From: Rallus limicola
Taxonomy: Eukaryota; Chordata; Aves; Gruiformes; Rallidae
Length of the DNA stretch: 64,000 nt
Reading direction: 5' to 3'
Assembly (NCBI GenBank): GCA_022605955.1
Contig: JAKCOZ010000003.1
Span: 45,162,761 to 45,226,760 of the forward strand
Shown: positions 13,301 through 52,690 of the stretch, one piece after another
Layout: the number at the start of each line of letters is the position of its first letter
Position numbering within the stretch: position 1 is the first letter of the stretch
Notes under the pieces: generated by a model
What the model saw: the letters and a program-made list of their open reading frames with translations, nothing else
What the model was told of the DNA's origin: nothing
The model's database searches: none
Translations under genes and position numbers: made by a program

Positions 13301-13569
13301 CAAAGGACAGCAATGCACAAATCCATCACAAGGAACAAAAAGGTAAGTCTTTTCTGAAAAACTGACTACGCAACTAAAATAACATTTAGAAAAATATCCA
13401 GGATTGTAAGTCATGTAAGTATGCATTTATATAATTTAATCTCTTACTGGTGTTTTTTGTTGGTTTTCTTTTCTTTAACTTTAGGTCTGGACTGACAAGT
13501 TCGCAGTCAGTGTCAAAAAAGGCCAAGTCAAGCAATTCCAAGCATACAATCGAAATGTTTTTTAAATGA
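1215..13569 (+). CDS. POLK: DNA polymerase kappa, 3' part of gene (10 exons)
   Basis: Spliced CDS: 1215-1368, 3352-3567, 5127-5251, 5425-5591, 7616-7648, 9476-9572, 10775-10946, 11197-12141, 13291-13342, 13485-13569. It encodes about 681 residues; human POLK is about 870, so roughly the first 180 (N-clasp and first palm/finger part) lie upstream of the window. Pol kappa is a nuclear Y-family translesion polymerase that extends mismatched or bulky-adduct primers and is recruited by PCNA and ubiquitin. Seen in the sequence: the catalytic DE pair in LDEAYLN, the helix-hairpin-helix [15 protein letters not shown], the little-finger segment [15 protein letters not shown], a PIP-like QKSIMSFL, two CxxC...HxxxC UBZ4 fingers and a final KHTIEMFFK. 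All junctions are AG/GT and keep phase, with no disruption. Identification is by recognition of the family sequence; confidence is very high. Confidence 0.97.
1369..3351 (+). other. POLK: POLK intron
   Basis: 1,983 bp. No recognised repeat or gene. The last 100 bases (3252-3351) are open in the downstream exon's frame but cannot be joined in phase. Confidence 0.8.
3352..3567 (+). CDS. POLK: POLK exon: variable linker and finger/palm segment
   Basis: 216 bp, phase 1 in and phase 1 out. The start is set by phase: the AG before 3352 is the only nearby acceptor that continues the frame from 1368, giving ...[15 protein letters not shown]. Other AGs tested (exon starts at 3254, 3290, 3299 and 3302) would shift the frame. 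The weakly conserved linker is followed by the conserved [19 protein letters not shown] and ends TASA|G. Confidence 0.93.
3568..5126 (+). other. POLK: POLK intron
   Basis: 1,559 bp. It holds a short ATT trinucleotide repeat at about 3587-3607 and otherwise nothing recognisable. Confidence 0.8.
5127..5251 (+). CDS. POLK: POLK exon: IAPNTMLAK core segment
   Basis: 125 bp, phase 1 in and phase 0 out. It encodes [20 protein letters not shown] and the following residues to DLPIRK, the conserved palm/thumb junction of pol kappa. Flanks are TTTTAAAG| and |GTAAGA. Confidence 0.96.
5425..5591 (+). CDS. POLK: POLK exon: thumb helix-hairpin-helix
   Basis: 167 bp, phase 0 in and phase 2 out. It encodes [20 protein letters not shown], the DNA-binding helix-hairpin-helix of the thumb, then [12 protein letters not shown] and [11 protein letters not shown]. 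The donor is AA|GTATGC; the split codon is completed by the first base of the next exon to give Lys before DGERKSMS. Confidence 0.96.
5592..7615 (+). other. POLK: POLK intron
   Basis: 2,024 bp, AT-rich, with several A or T homopolymer runs. No exon-like or repeat-family sequence recognised. Confidence 0.8.
7616..7648 (+). CDS. POLK: POLK micro-exon (33 bp)
   Basis: Very short exon encoding [10 protein letters not shown] plus the start of Arg, bridging thumb and little finger. Flanks are CCAAAG| and |GTATGC. Phases join exactly to both neighbours, and the residues match the conserved DGERKSMS stretch of pol kappa. Confidence 0.94.
7649..9475 (+). other. POLK: POLK intron
   Basis: 1,827 bp, AT-rich. 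Nothing recognisable. Confidence 0.8.
9476..9572 (+). CDS. POLK: POLK exon: TFSE / little-finger start
   Basis: 97 bp, phase 2 in and phase 0 out. It encodes [16 protein letters not shown] followed by [17 protein letters not shown]. The acceptor is TTTTTTATCTTAG|, the donor AAG|GTATTG. Confidence 0.95.
9573..10774 (+). other. POLK: POLK intron
   Basis: 1,202 bp. It contains a 13-bp perfect inverted repeat (9787-9799 with 9807-9819, 7-nt loop). No repeat family recognised. Confidence 0.8.
10775..10946 (+). CDS. POLK: POLK exon: little finger (PAD) domain
   Basis: 172 bp, phase 0 in and phase 1 out. It encodes [20 protein letters not shown] and ends HPLRIRLMG. This is the polymerase-associated (little finger) domain that contacts the DNA major groove. 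A long C/T tract precedes the acceptor. Confidence 0.96.
11197..12141 (+). CDS. POLK: POLK large exon: first PIP-like box and two UBZ4 zinc fingers
   Basis: 945 bp, phase 1 in and phase 1 out. After [16 protein letters not shown] comes a PIP-like QKSIMSFL (codons 11244-11267), equivalent to the internal PCNA-binding motif of human POLK. Two RAD18-type ubiquitin-binding fingers follow: CPVCFEEQ...RHIDEC (11532-11600) and CPVCNLEQ...RHVDVC (11994-12062), each with two Cys, one His and a final Cys. The sequence between them is low-conservation and polar, as expected for the disordered tail. The donor is ATGG|GTAAGT. Confidence 0.97.
12142..13290 (+). other. POLK: POLK intron
   Basis: 1,149 bp, AT-rich. 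Nothing recognisable. Confidence 0.8.
13291..13342 (+). CDS. POLK: POLK exon: C-terminal linker
   Basis: 52 bp, phase 1 in and phase 2 out. It encodes [17 protein letters not shown] and two bases of the next Arg. The acceptor TATTTTTCAG| and donor |GTAAGT are strong. Residues are polar and poorly conserved; placement rests on splice signals and phase. Confidence 0.9.
13485..13569 (+). CDS. POLK: POLK terminal coding exon with C-terminal PIP-like box
   Basis: Phase 2 in. It encodes [20 protein letters not shown] and then TIEMFFK and a TGA stop (13567-13569). SKKAK is a likely nuclear-localisation patch. TIEMFF fits the hydrophobic/diaromatic half of a PIP box, with Lys rather than Gln at the first position, as in the mammalian C-terminus. 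Confidence 0.95.
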
Positions 13570-15290
13570 CTCTGTAGCAATGTATTCTATATGAAGTATT
13601 TCATAGTGGTTTATAACCACAAATTAATTTAGCATTGGTGCTAGGCTGGATTCAGGTGCCTGTGCCTTTGGAGCCATGACACACCTGTTTAAAAATAACA
13701 TGATATTTGAAGTAGAAGAACAACTAGGGTGGGGTTTATAAATTTTTTATTTTTTTTTTTAGAATAATACTGATTTTTTTTTCCCCAGTTGTTTCTGAGA
13801 ATCAAAATTCACTAGCACTTCAACTTGGTTTATATTAAACATGGGAAATTTGTTGTGAGTCATGAGCAGCCTCATGAATTTTCCCTGTTGTTCAGCAAAC
13901 AGAAACAAGGGATTAGAGCTGCAATTGAGCAATGCTGTAGGGCAAGCTCCCTGGAAAGCAGGGCTCATTAGCTAGTGTCACACTGTGCTTACTGAAGGCT
14001 CTCTTCCCACACCTCTGTGTTGGTTGTGTTGGCCGTGGTAGCCGTAGTATCTCAGACCAACTTTTCCTTGGACAACTCAACACAAAATGTAATTTTGGTA
14101 TTAGCTTGCAAACATCTTCGCAGCAGATGCAAAAATAGGTTTCCTCACAATTTCAGAGGAAAAGAGCAAGAATTTAGAGCATAGTCAAGTTTCCATTGCT
14201 GTCACTGAAAGTGACTTCACTAAGAGTGGATGGACCAGCCCCGTGGGACTCAACTGTGATGAGATGCTGGATACCTCGCTGGTTTTAAAAAATGGCAATA
14301 AACCTGTTAATGAGAGAAGGATTCCTCCAGGTTGGTCAGACAAATGTTTGATTCTTGGCCTTTCCAAGGAAACAGAACTTCAAGAACTTTTCTTTACAAG
14401 TGTTAAATTGTTACCAATAAGTAGTAATAAATTTACTTTAGATAAAAGGTCTGTGGTGCAATAATAATATGAATGATGTGCAAATACGCAAGATGCTGAA
14501 CCTTTTTATTATCTACATATCATTAAAATTGTCTATTTCTGAATATTAATTCTGTATTTTATGAGGGCATATGTGGAAGGAGGAGGTTGTAAAGTGCAAA
14601 TATTTAAAATAATCTGCTTAGATTTTTTCTGTTCACACCAAATTGCTTAAATGTAGACATCTTATTAAAATTAAATATTTATCAGGCAAATAATTTATGA
14701 TGATAGCATATTTATTAAGTTATACAAACAATGTAAAACCCTATATGAAAAATAAACTGCTTTTTAATTGCAAAAATATTTAAGTTGCTATTGTAGAAGC
14801 ACCTGGTTTGGTGTATAAATGTTTTGGAAGTACTTAGGGGTTTGCTTGGTTTTTTAAACAATTACACCTGGTATGGTTTAGAAGCCCAGACTAAGTCCAG
14901 GACACCTTTTGTTTGTGTCAAAATTTGCTGGAATGATTTCACCATGTCCACCTGCTCTTCTGTTCATTTTCTAGATGCCACTGTACCCACAGCTGTGTCA
15001 TTTGAATTCATATCAGTGCAATTCATATCTGTTTTGGACCAAGTCAGCTGTACTAGTTCAGAATACATAAGGTGACACAGCTGACTTTGTAAACTAGGAC
15101 AGTGAGCATTCAGTATGAGCTGTTCTGTTGGCAGATACACAAGCTGGAAACTTTAGGTTGGAGCAACATAAAGGCAGCTGAGGGAACAATGATTTAAGCT
15201 ACAAGTGCTGTTTAGAAAGTGAACCTCTGTCCCTTTATTAGATTGTATCTCTCTGATTCAATAAAGTATAGGATGTAAGTATAACCTTGT
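13570..15290 (+). other. POLK: POLK 3' UTR (end estimated)
   Basis: AT-rich, non-coding sequence after the stop. AATAAA hexamers occur at 14297, 14426, 14751 and 15260. The last is followed about 25-45 nt on by a GT-rich stretch (TTGTCGTTGTGTGTG), the best-looking complete polyadenylation signal, so the longest transcript probably ends near 15285. The extent is inferred; a shorter UTR ending just after 14751 is equally possible. Confidence 0.55.
15260..15265 (+). terminator. POLK: Candidate POLK polyadenylation signal AATAAA
   Basis: Canonical hexamer with a GT-rich downstream element beginning about 25 nt later. Alternative hexamers lie upstream at 14751 and 14426. Confidence 0.5.
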
Positions 15291-18200
15291 CGTTGTGTGT
15301 GTTTCTTTAAACACAGGCATTACTTAGGAAAAAATAAATTGCTGCAACCACTTGAAGTTAGTTTGCCTTAGCCTCAGAAGTTGTCTTACTGTAGGTGTAA
15401 AAAAAAAAAAAAAAAAGTCATAGACTTATCTGAGTGCCATGATGTTAAAGTCATGGAGTATGTTACAGTTAATGTGGAAATAAAACTTGTAGAATGATTC
15501 TAAAGACAGAAATTTATATGGGTTTTGAGATGTGGGTGAAAATATACCTTGTGGGAAGGTGATTCTCTGTATTTACAGGAAGTGCCCGATGAGATTGTAA
15601 ATTAAACAATTTACTGCAATGCAAAATGGAAGCCTTTTTTCCCTATTTCTTACAGTTCTTAAATCATATTTATTACTGTTGTTATCTGAAGAAGCCTTCA
15701 ATACATGATTAAACATTGTCATAAACTTAGACAATTTTTCATCCCAGTTCTTATGGAGAAGACTGTTTAAGTGTCATTTTTTGTTTGTATTTTTATTTGG
15801 TGTCTGTGGGTGTTTATATAATTCACCTTAACTTAAAATCTGGTTTCATTAGCATCTGGAAATTTCTTTGTATTTAACTTAATATATAACTTATTTCCTA
15901 TGTGTGTTAGTCCATGCTTATTGTATCCACAGTTCTGAAGCATGTGAATAATCTAGGTTGGCAGCAGATGAGAACTTTTTGTGTAGTCTAAGTCTCTCAT
16001 TTACAGTACATAGATAAATACTCTGTCTCCAATTCCTCTTCTAGCCATGAATGATAGAGGAAAAAGGGTTGCATTTCCTGTGACCTTAATGTTGTCCTCT
16101 CAACTTCTGAAGAAAGAAATGCAGACAACATCTGCATGATCACAAAGCATTTATCTGTAAGTAGGATGCTTGGTGTAAGTGGAACAGCCACAGAGATGCC
16201 CCTCTAAGGACAGGAGTTTCTTGAGTTTATCTTGTAAATCCTCGATACCCCAAAACCTAGGCTGTAGAATAGCATTTTCCTATTGAATCTGTTTACTGCT
16301 GTGTATAGTAATATCTTAAATTACTTCTGAGTTTAGAAATATCTTGCATACAGAATGTCTTTCTGTGTTTGGGTATCAGTGACCAATTCCGTTTATTAGT
16401 TGTCAGCCAGCCAGGGTGTTTCAAAAATCTTTACTTCTAGAAACTTTCCTGTTGGGAATATATAAATATATGGCTGATGCTATTTTGTTCTCAGAGTTTC
16501 TCAAGTTCCACTTCGCAGACAGGAGCATCAGCATGACAGTGTTTGTGCTTGAATTGCTCTGCCTATAGTTCTGTGATGTCAGAATTTGTTTTGGGTTGGT
16601 GTATCACACTGCTGACTCTCTCTCACACGTGGTAGTATGCAGATCAAAGCGGAAGGTTGGAGCCTTCAAGAATCACACTGCCTACAAGTGAGCCTAGGGA
16701 ACAGCCTGTAGGTGCGTGAGTATGTTGGGCAGCTGGTGTCAACAGGGATTTCTGCCATATGTTTGTTCATTATTGTTTGTGTACATGAGGGACTGGGCCT
16801 CTCCATTTCATTGTCCTAATTACTGCTCATCACCAAAGGCAAATGGCAACAGGTAGCTGTAACCAGAAGGTATGGGAAGAGGAATGAGTGCAGCTGGAAG
16901 GTGCTGCAGTTGCATAGGCTAACACTTGCAATAGAAGTACACAGTTTTCTACAGATTAACATATACTTTAATAAAAAGATAAGACTCACTACCTTGACTT
17001 TATCCTCAAATTTCACTGTCTTTTACAGGACATAATTTTTGCTGGTTCATCCTTATGCACTATTCAATATGCTTTGGTCTTATGCTTTTTCTTTATACTT
17101 AGAGCATCTTTTTAATACTTAAAATAACCTGAGTTCCTGGCAGAGAGAGTGCTCTGTGAAAGCGAGCGAGGAAGATGTTCCAGTTCTCCTTTACTCTGTA
17201 GCTTGTTCTCAGTTCTGCATCTGTTAGTTTGTGCATCAGTCACTTTGGTGGGTTGCTGAGGCCATTTGAAAAAAACAAGACTATGGGAAGTGGTTAGAGA
17301 ATGTGGTAAACCTGAAATTTTCAAAGTTTGTGCACATAAAGTATAGTGCTGGCAAAGTTAAGGGACCAGGGATGGGCTGTGAAACTGCTTCCAGCAGTTA
17401 GAGCTGGAAGCTAGCAGCTGATGTTTGTAGAGAGTATATGTAAAATTATGATTGTGGTTTAAAGAGTCACACTGTAACTTGTGGTCTGTATGATACTGCA
17501 GATCTGTTGCTCCATTGCTGCCAGCTTTGTAGGCAAACTTAATCATTCCACAGTTGTCCTTGTTGTCTGTCATTTTGAAAATGAGCATTAATGTTGCAGC
17601 CAGTGGGTCTGGGTTGCTAGCCCTGTCACTGTACTTTAAGAAGTTTTGCTGGAACATTTGACTCACAGGAAACAAGTAAAAGTGAAACCCCTGTGATTCA
17701 GCTGTGGCTAAATCAGTTACTTGTTCTTCTCACTCTGAGTTTATTTTCACAGTTTGTTTGGGGTCGATTTTTTTTTTTTTTTCAGATGAGTTGCATTCAT
17801 GTACAGGAAGTACAGTCGATGAAACTGTCTTAGCAGACCAAGGTTTATCATGTGTAGAGATTCTTACACATCACAGCCTGACTATACAAAAAATGTTTAA
17901 ATGAGGAAAGAACTGAAATCTCTTCCTGTATGATAACCAGAATCTGAGCAAGTAAGTTTTGTATCCAAATTTACTCATTTTCTTAAGTCTTTCAGACTAA
18001 TTTTACCAGGACTTCTATGGTGTTAATCTTGGAAGTTAAGGTGACACTGTAAGACAATTAAAGAATTATGGTGAAGAAACTCAAATGTGTCCTCCATTGT
18101 TTAAGGCTGCATACAGATAGTCTTGCATTCTTGGGGGTACTTTCTCAATAATTGTTTTTAGATGTTAGCAGTATCAAAGGCTGTTCCTAAACATGACTTT

Positions 18201-18502
18201 AACCAGTTTTTATGCCGTATTACAAAAATCATTGAGTGAAATATCCGTGCTGGCTTTAGACCAAAGATACCTTGAGAAATAGGTAGATTCGATCTCAGTG
18301 CATCCGTTCACCAAAACTGGGCTTTTGGGGATGTGTGGACTTTGGACAAAAGCAAAAGTAAGTGCTGTCTGTCTGAAAATAAAGAGTCTGCTGGATCAGT
18401 ACTGCTGCTACACATGTGTATTTCTGACCAAATTTATGGCAGAAGTGCTTCACCCTCTCACATCCCAAGGCTCTGTGAAACTTTCAGGGCCAGTCACCCT
18501 TT
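15291..18502. other. Intergenic stretch between POLK and the LTR
   Basis: Holds an A17 run (15402-15418) and a T15 run near 17769-17783. I recognised no exon of POLK or ANKDD1B, no CR1 tail and no RNA gene. Open frames are short and look random. Confidence 0.6.
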
Positions 18503-18507
18503 CCAGT
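18503..18507. repeat. Target-site duplication, 5' copy (CCAGT)
   Basis: Directly abuts the TG start of the LTR and is identical to the five bases after the CA end. Confidence 0.85.
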
Positions 18508-19589
18508 TGTGGCAGTTTGTGTAGCTGTGCTGCCAAGATGGCTTCTGCAAGAAGCAGCCAGAAGCTCTCTGCAGGCCCCAGACAGTAAACCTCAGCCAAT
18601 TCAAGGCCAGAATTGCTACTGACCAGGGTGGAGCACATCAGCAATGGTCACAGCACCTCTGGGAATCACATTTAGGAGGAAAAAAAATGCAAGCAGCGGC
18701 ATTTTGCCCCCCGTGAAGGGAGTGAGAAAATATAAGGAGTTGTGCAGACACCAAGGCCGGGGAAGAAGGACCGGGGCGGAGGGGGTGGGGTGGGGAGGGA
18801 AGAATGAGGCCCTTTGGATGCCAGAGACAGAAATTCCCCTGCAGTCCGTGGAGAAAGACCATGGTGGAGCAGGTGCCTCCTCGCAGCCCATGGATAAGGA
18901 TGTGGAGCAGAGATCATCTACAGCCTGTGGAGAGACGGACGCATGTCACAGCAGGTTTGCCGGAGACTTGTGATTTTGTGGGGTACCAGGCTGGAGGAGT
19001 CTGGGCCTGAAGGTCAGCACCCTATGGAAGGGAACCGCGCTGAGTCAAGTGGTGAGAAGATGACTCTCCAATAGGAAGGACTCACACGAGAAATTCATGA
19101 AGAACTGCCTCCATGGGTGGGACCCCACAGTGCAGCAGGGGAGGAGTGTGTGTATGGAATGCCACACACACACCACACCAGCTAAGAAGGAAAACAACTT
19201 GGGAGGAATGGACTGAAAACCCCCACTCTCCATTCCCTGCCCCTCCCCATGCCATGTTGGGAGGGGAAGAAAGGAGTAAAATTGTGAATAAAGTTAAGTC
19301 TGCTAAGAATGGAGGGGTGGGGGGAAGGTGCTTTAGCCCCTGGCCACACTTCTCCTTACCTGACTGGTTCACTGGGTGTGTAGTTGTAGTGTAATAAATT
19401 ACTTTTCTTTCCTTTATTCTGTGTTGAGTCTGTTTTGCTTGTTACACTAATTGCAGTGTGATCCCTCTCTGTCCTTATCTCAAGTCCTAAGCCTCCCAAT
19501 ATATATTTTCTCCCCTTTTCAGCTGAAAAGGGGAGTGAGAGAGTGGTTCTGGTTGACATTTGGCTACAAGCAAGGGCTAAACCACCACA
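18508..19589 (+). mobile_element. Solo LTR of an endogenous retrovirus (ERVL-like)
   Basis: The 1,082-bp element starts TGTGGCAG and ends ACCACCACA, giving TG...CA termini. It is flanked by a perfect 5-bp duplication, CCAGT (18503-18507 and 19590-19594). Inside, in plus orientation, are a TATA-like TATAAG at 18731, AATAAA at 19287 and 19393 followed by a GT-rich stretch, and a 26-bp perfect palindrome (19510-19535). No gag, pol or env sequence adjoins it, so it is a solo LTR left by LTR-LTR recombination. A 5-bp duplication and the CCACCACA end fit avian ERVL-type LTRs; the exact family is not determined. G-rich tracts at 18773-18799 could form a quadruplex. Confidence 0.85.
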
Positions 19590-19594
19590 CCAGT
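19590..19594. repeat. Target-site duplication, 3' copy (CCAGT)
   Basis: Directly abuts the terminal CA of the LTR and matches the 5' copy exactly. Confidence 0.85.
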
Positions 19595-20058
19595 CCATTG
19601 AGCACTCTTTGACAGCAGTGGGAATAACGTCTAAGAGGAATTTCCCAAAATCTCAGGACCCAGCAGGGTTATGTTTTGTCTCATGTGTGCACCTGTAGAT
19701 GAAAATTGCTGTTTCATGTAAGACTAACCACTAGAGAAGGCCTTGGGAGAATTGTGCAAGAATGACCGTGTTCAGTGCCTCGCCAGTATCAAGAATTCCT
19801 GTGTGGTTAGTTCCTGGTTTCATGTAAAACAAACTCTGAAAGCTGCTCTGCACCTCTCCCTCTCCCTCTCCGGATGATGTGGCCAAGTGCCAGGGTGCTG
19901 CTGAAGGCGTGCTTCTAGAGGTATGTTGGGCCTGGCAGGGTGTGCTCCACTCAGCTCTCAGCCCCTGGAACCGGTTTGTTGGGGCCAGCCCAGGGCACCT
20001 CCCTCAGTGCCTGAGGCCCCTTCCTTCAGGTGAAGAGGAAGAGGAGCCAAGGGCAGCA
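19595..20058. other. Sequence between the LTR and candidate ANKDD1B exon 1; possible promoter or 5' UTR
   Basis: GC content rises over about 19850-20050, with a short (CTCTCC)n run at about 19855-19870, but CpG dinucleotides are sparse, so it is not a clear CpG island. No TATA box stands out. If the exon 1 call is right, the ANKDD1B 5' UTR lies here. Confidence 0.35.
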
Positions 20059-50842
<30,784 letters not shown>

Positions 50843-50849
50843 GTTCATC

Positions 50850-50855
50850 AATAAA
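50850..50855 (+). terminator. ANKDD1B: Candidate ANKDD1B polyadenylation signal AATAAA
   Basis: First hexamer after the stop codon, 7 nt downstream. Using it would give an unusually short 3' UTR, and no strong GT-rich element follows within 60 nt, so a later site may be preferred. Confidence 0.3.
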
Positions 50856-51472
50856 ACCTGGCATACATGTGATGGAATTACACACCAGATGGAAAGTGAC
50901 TTTCAAATGCAAGTAACATCTTTTCTGGAAACAAAAAACTGTTTGAAGCTGTGTAACTTTTTCCAACCTAGAAGAACGTGCATTCCTGAAATATTGCTTA
51001 GGCCTCTCTCATATGCTTGCTATACAATGATTTAAAAAATTAAAGAGTGAATGGCTAGCTGGTAATTTATGACTATATTGCTTAGCAAGAACAAGCCCCA
51101 TACAATTTCTACACCTGGCTTAACACTGATACATTAATTCCGAATTGGAAATGCAAATTAAGCTATTCTCTGTTTGACATGAAATGCAAAATGGATGTTT
51201 TCTACATGAAAGAAATGAAATTTAATAAGTGAAAATTATATGTATAAATCAACATTTCCAGAAACAAGTCTCACTTGGGATTCAGGTTTTTATAAGGACT
51301 TACTAGGATTACAGTGTTCATGTCTAAAGAGGGCTTTTCTCTTGTTTAATTAGCACTAGCATTAGGACAAGTCCTTCTTCTTCAAGAATGTAGTTATGTA
51401 GTGAAATTACACAAAAATGTGATTTCTAAAGCCATGTGTGAATGGCTGCAGTATTTTCTATCTCAGCATATC

Positions 51473-51545
51473 TTTGGTGGGGGGGTTGGACTCGATGATC
51501 TCTGGAGGTCCCTTCCAACCCCTACAATACTGTGATTCTGTAATA
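51473..51545 (+). mobile_element. CR1 LINE 3' tail fragment
   Basis: GGTTGGACTCGATGATCTCT, GGTCCCTTCCAACCCCTACA, then two octamers (ATACTGTG ATTCTGTA). About 70 bp, strongly 5'-truncated. Confidence 0.9.
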
Positions 51546-52283
51546 TCTTTGTATACATACTCAAGAAAGAACGTCTGGTACTTAATGCAATTATTTACCT
51601 ATTTATTACTCATGTCTTGAATAACATTTGGTAGTGTCTTGCTGAGCATGTTTTAATGGTTTTCTCATTGTTGAATATGTTTCATATCTAAAATATTATG
51701 TAAAATGTCTCTGTAATCTCTAGAAGAAAATAGCAACAGCTTTATGTAATGGAAGAATTTAATTGCCTTCCCTATCTCTATATAACTAGCATTATTTTGT
51801 ATCAAATCTTACTGTTTGTACTAAAAAAGATGATGATCTGTATCTTAGTCTGAAGTCTTACGCCTCACTGCCCTCTTGTGTGCAACCTGTTTCGACAGGG
51901 CTGCAGAGTGTCATGTGACTATGAAGAACAGACTGGTACATGCTCAGGTTTCGGAACCAGGTACCTAAGATGACAAATTCTTAGATCCTGACACGTGTGC
52001 ATCATGTTCTGCACCATTAGCTTAGAAAGAGAGGATGTTTAACAATCTGACGGGCCTGTCACTTCACCCAGACCAAGTCACACCCCATGAGTGAAGGTTG
52101 CCACCCCGCTGTTCTTCATTTAAGTATGCTGGTGTAGGGCAAAATTAAAATGTATGCCAACTACATTTATTTGCATAAGCAACTAAAAGCATACATAACA
52201 AAAATACATTTGATTTTCAGTTGAAACTAGATGTTAATAACATTGGAACGAAACAGGTTTCAGACAAAAATCACATTCTATAC

Positions 52284-52289
52284 TTTATT
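52284..52289 (-). terminator. POC5: Candidate POC5 polyadenylation signal (AATAAA on minus strand)
   Basis: TTTATT on the plus strand, about 250 nt beyond the POC5 stop. A second one lies at 52166-52171. Choice between them is open. Confidence 0.4.
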
Positions 52290-52540
52290 TAAAAGTGTGC
52301 AAAAGATTCCTGAAATAACAAGTGTTCACCTTAATAAAATAAGTTCTCAAATAGTTTGGAGGTAGAACCTGTCAAGTTCTCTCCTGCCCCTCCAGATGTT
52401 TACTACAAAACCACTTTTTTGTTAGAAAAGGATAAAAACACGATACATACTTTAGGCCTTGCTACATCAAACCTGGAAAGACTGGGAAGAGGTTTAAATT
52501 GTACCTTGATAAAAATCCCCACCAGAAGAAAGATACTCAC

Positions 52541-52690
52541 TCAGTCAACAACTTTTATTGACTGAACACTGTTAGGAGTTTGGCCCTGAAGCATTCGCCC
52601 AACTTGTCCTGCAGGCCTCACGGCGGCAGAGCCGGAAGAATGCAGCACAGTCCGAGGATACCTGGCAGCAGTGGCTTGGGATATGGTTTG
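52541..52690 (-). CDS. POC5: POC5 terminal coding exon
   Basis: 150 bp including the stop (52541-52543). [20 protein letters not shown] ... VQSIKVVD. Start and end are both shared with human POC5 (QTIPQATAAKYPRT and SIKVVD). Confidence 0.96.
   Translation of the reverse strand, partial: QTISQATAARYPRTVLHSSGSAAVRPAGQVGRMLQGQTPNSVQSIKVVD

Larger units (their letters stand above)
50843..52540. other. Region between convergent ANKDD1B and POC5
   Basis: Holds the ANKDD1B 3' UTR (extent unknown), the second copy of the 27-bp duplicate (51223-51249), a CR1 tail (51473-51545), and on the minus strand two AATAAA hexamers (52284-52289 and 52166-52171) that could end POC5. Confidence 0.6.

Noticed and set aside
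18298..19394. Many overlapping 60-109 codon frames on both strands
   Set aside because: They result from the GC-rich solo LTR and its flank; none has splice context or family similarity.
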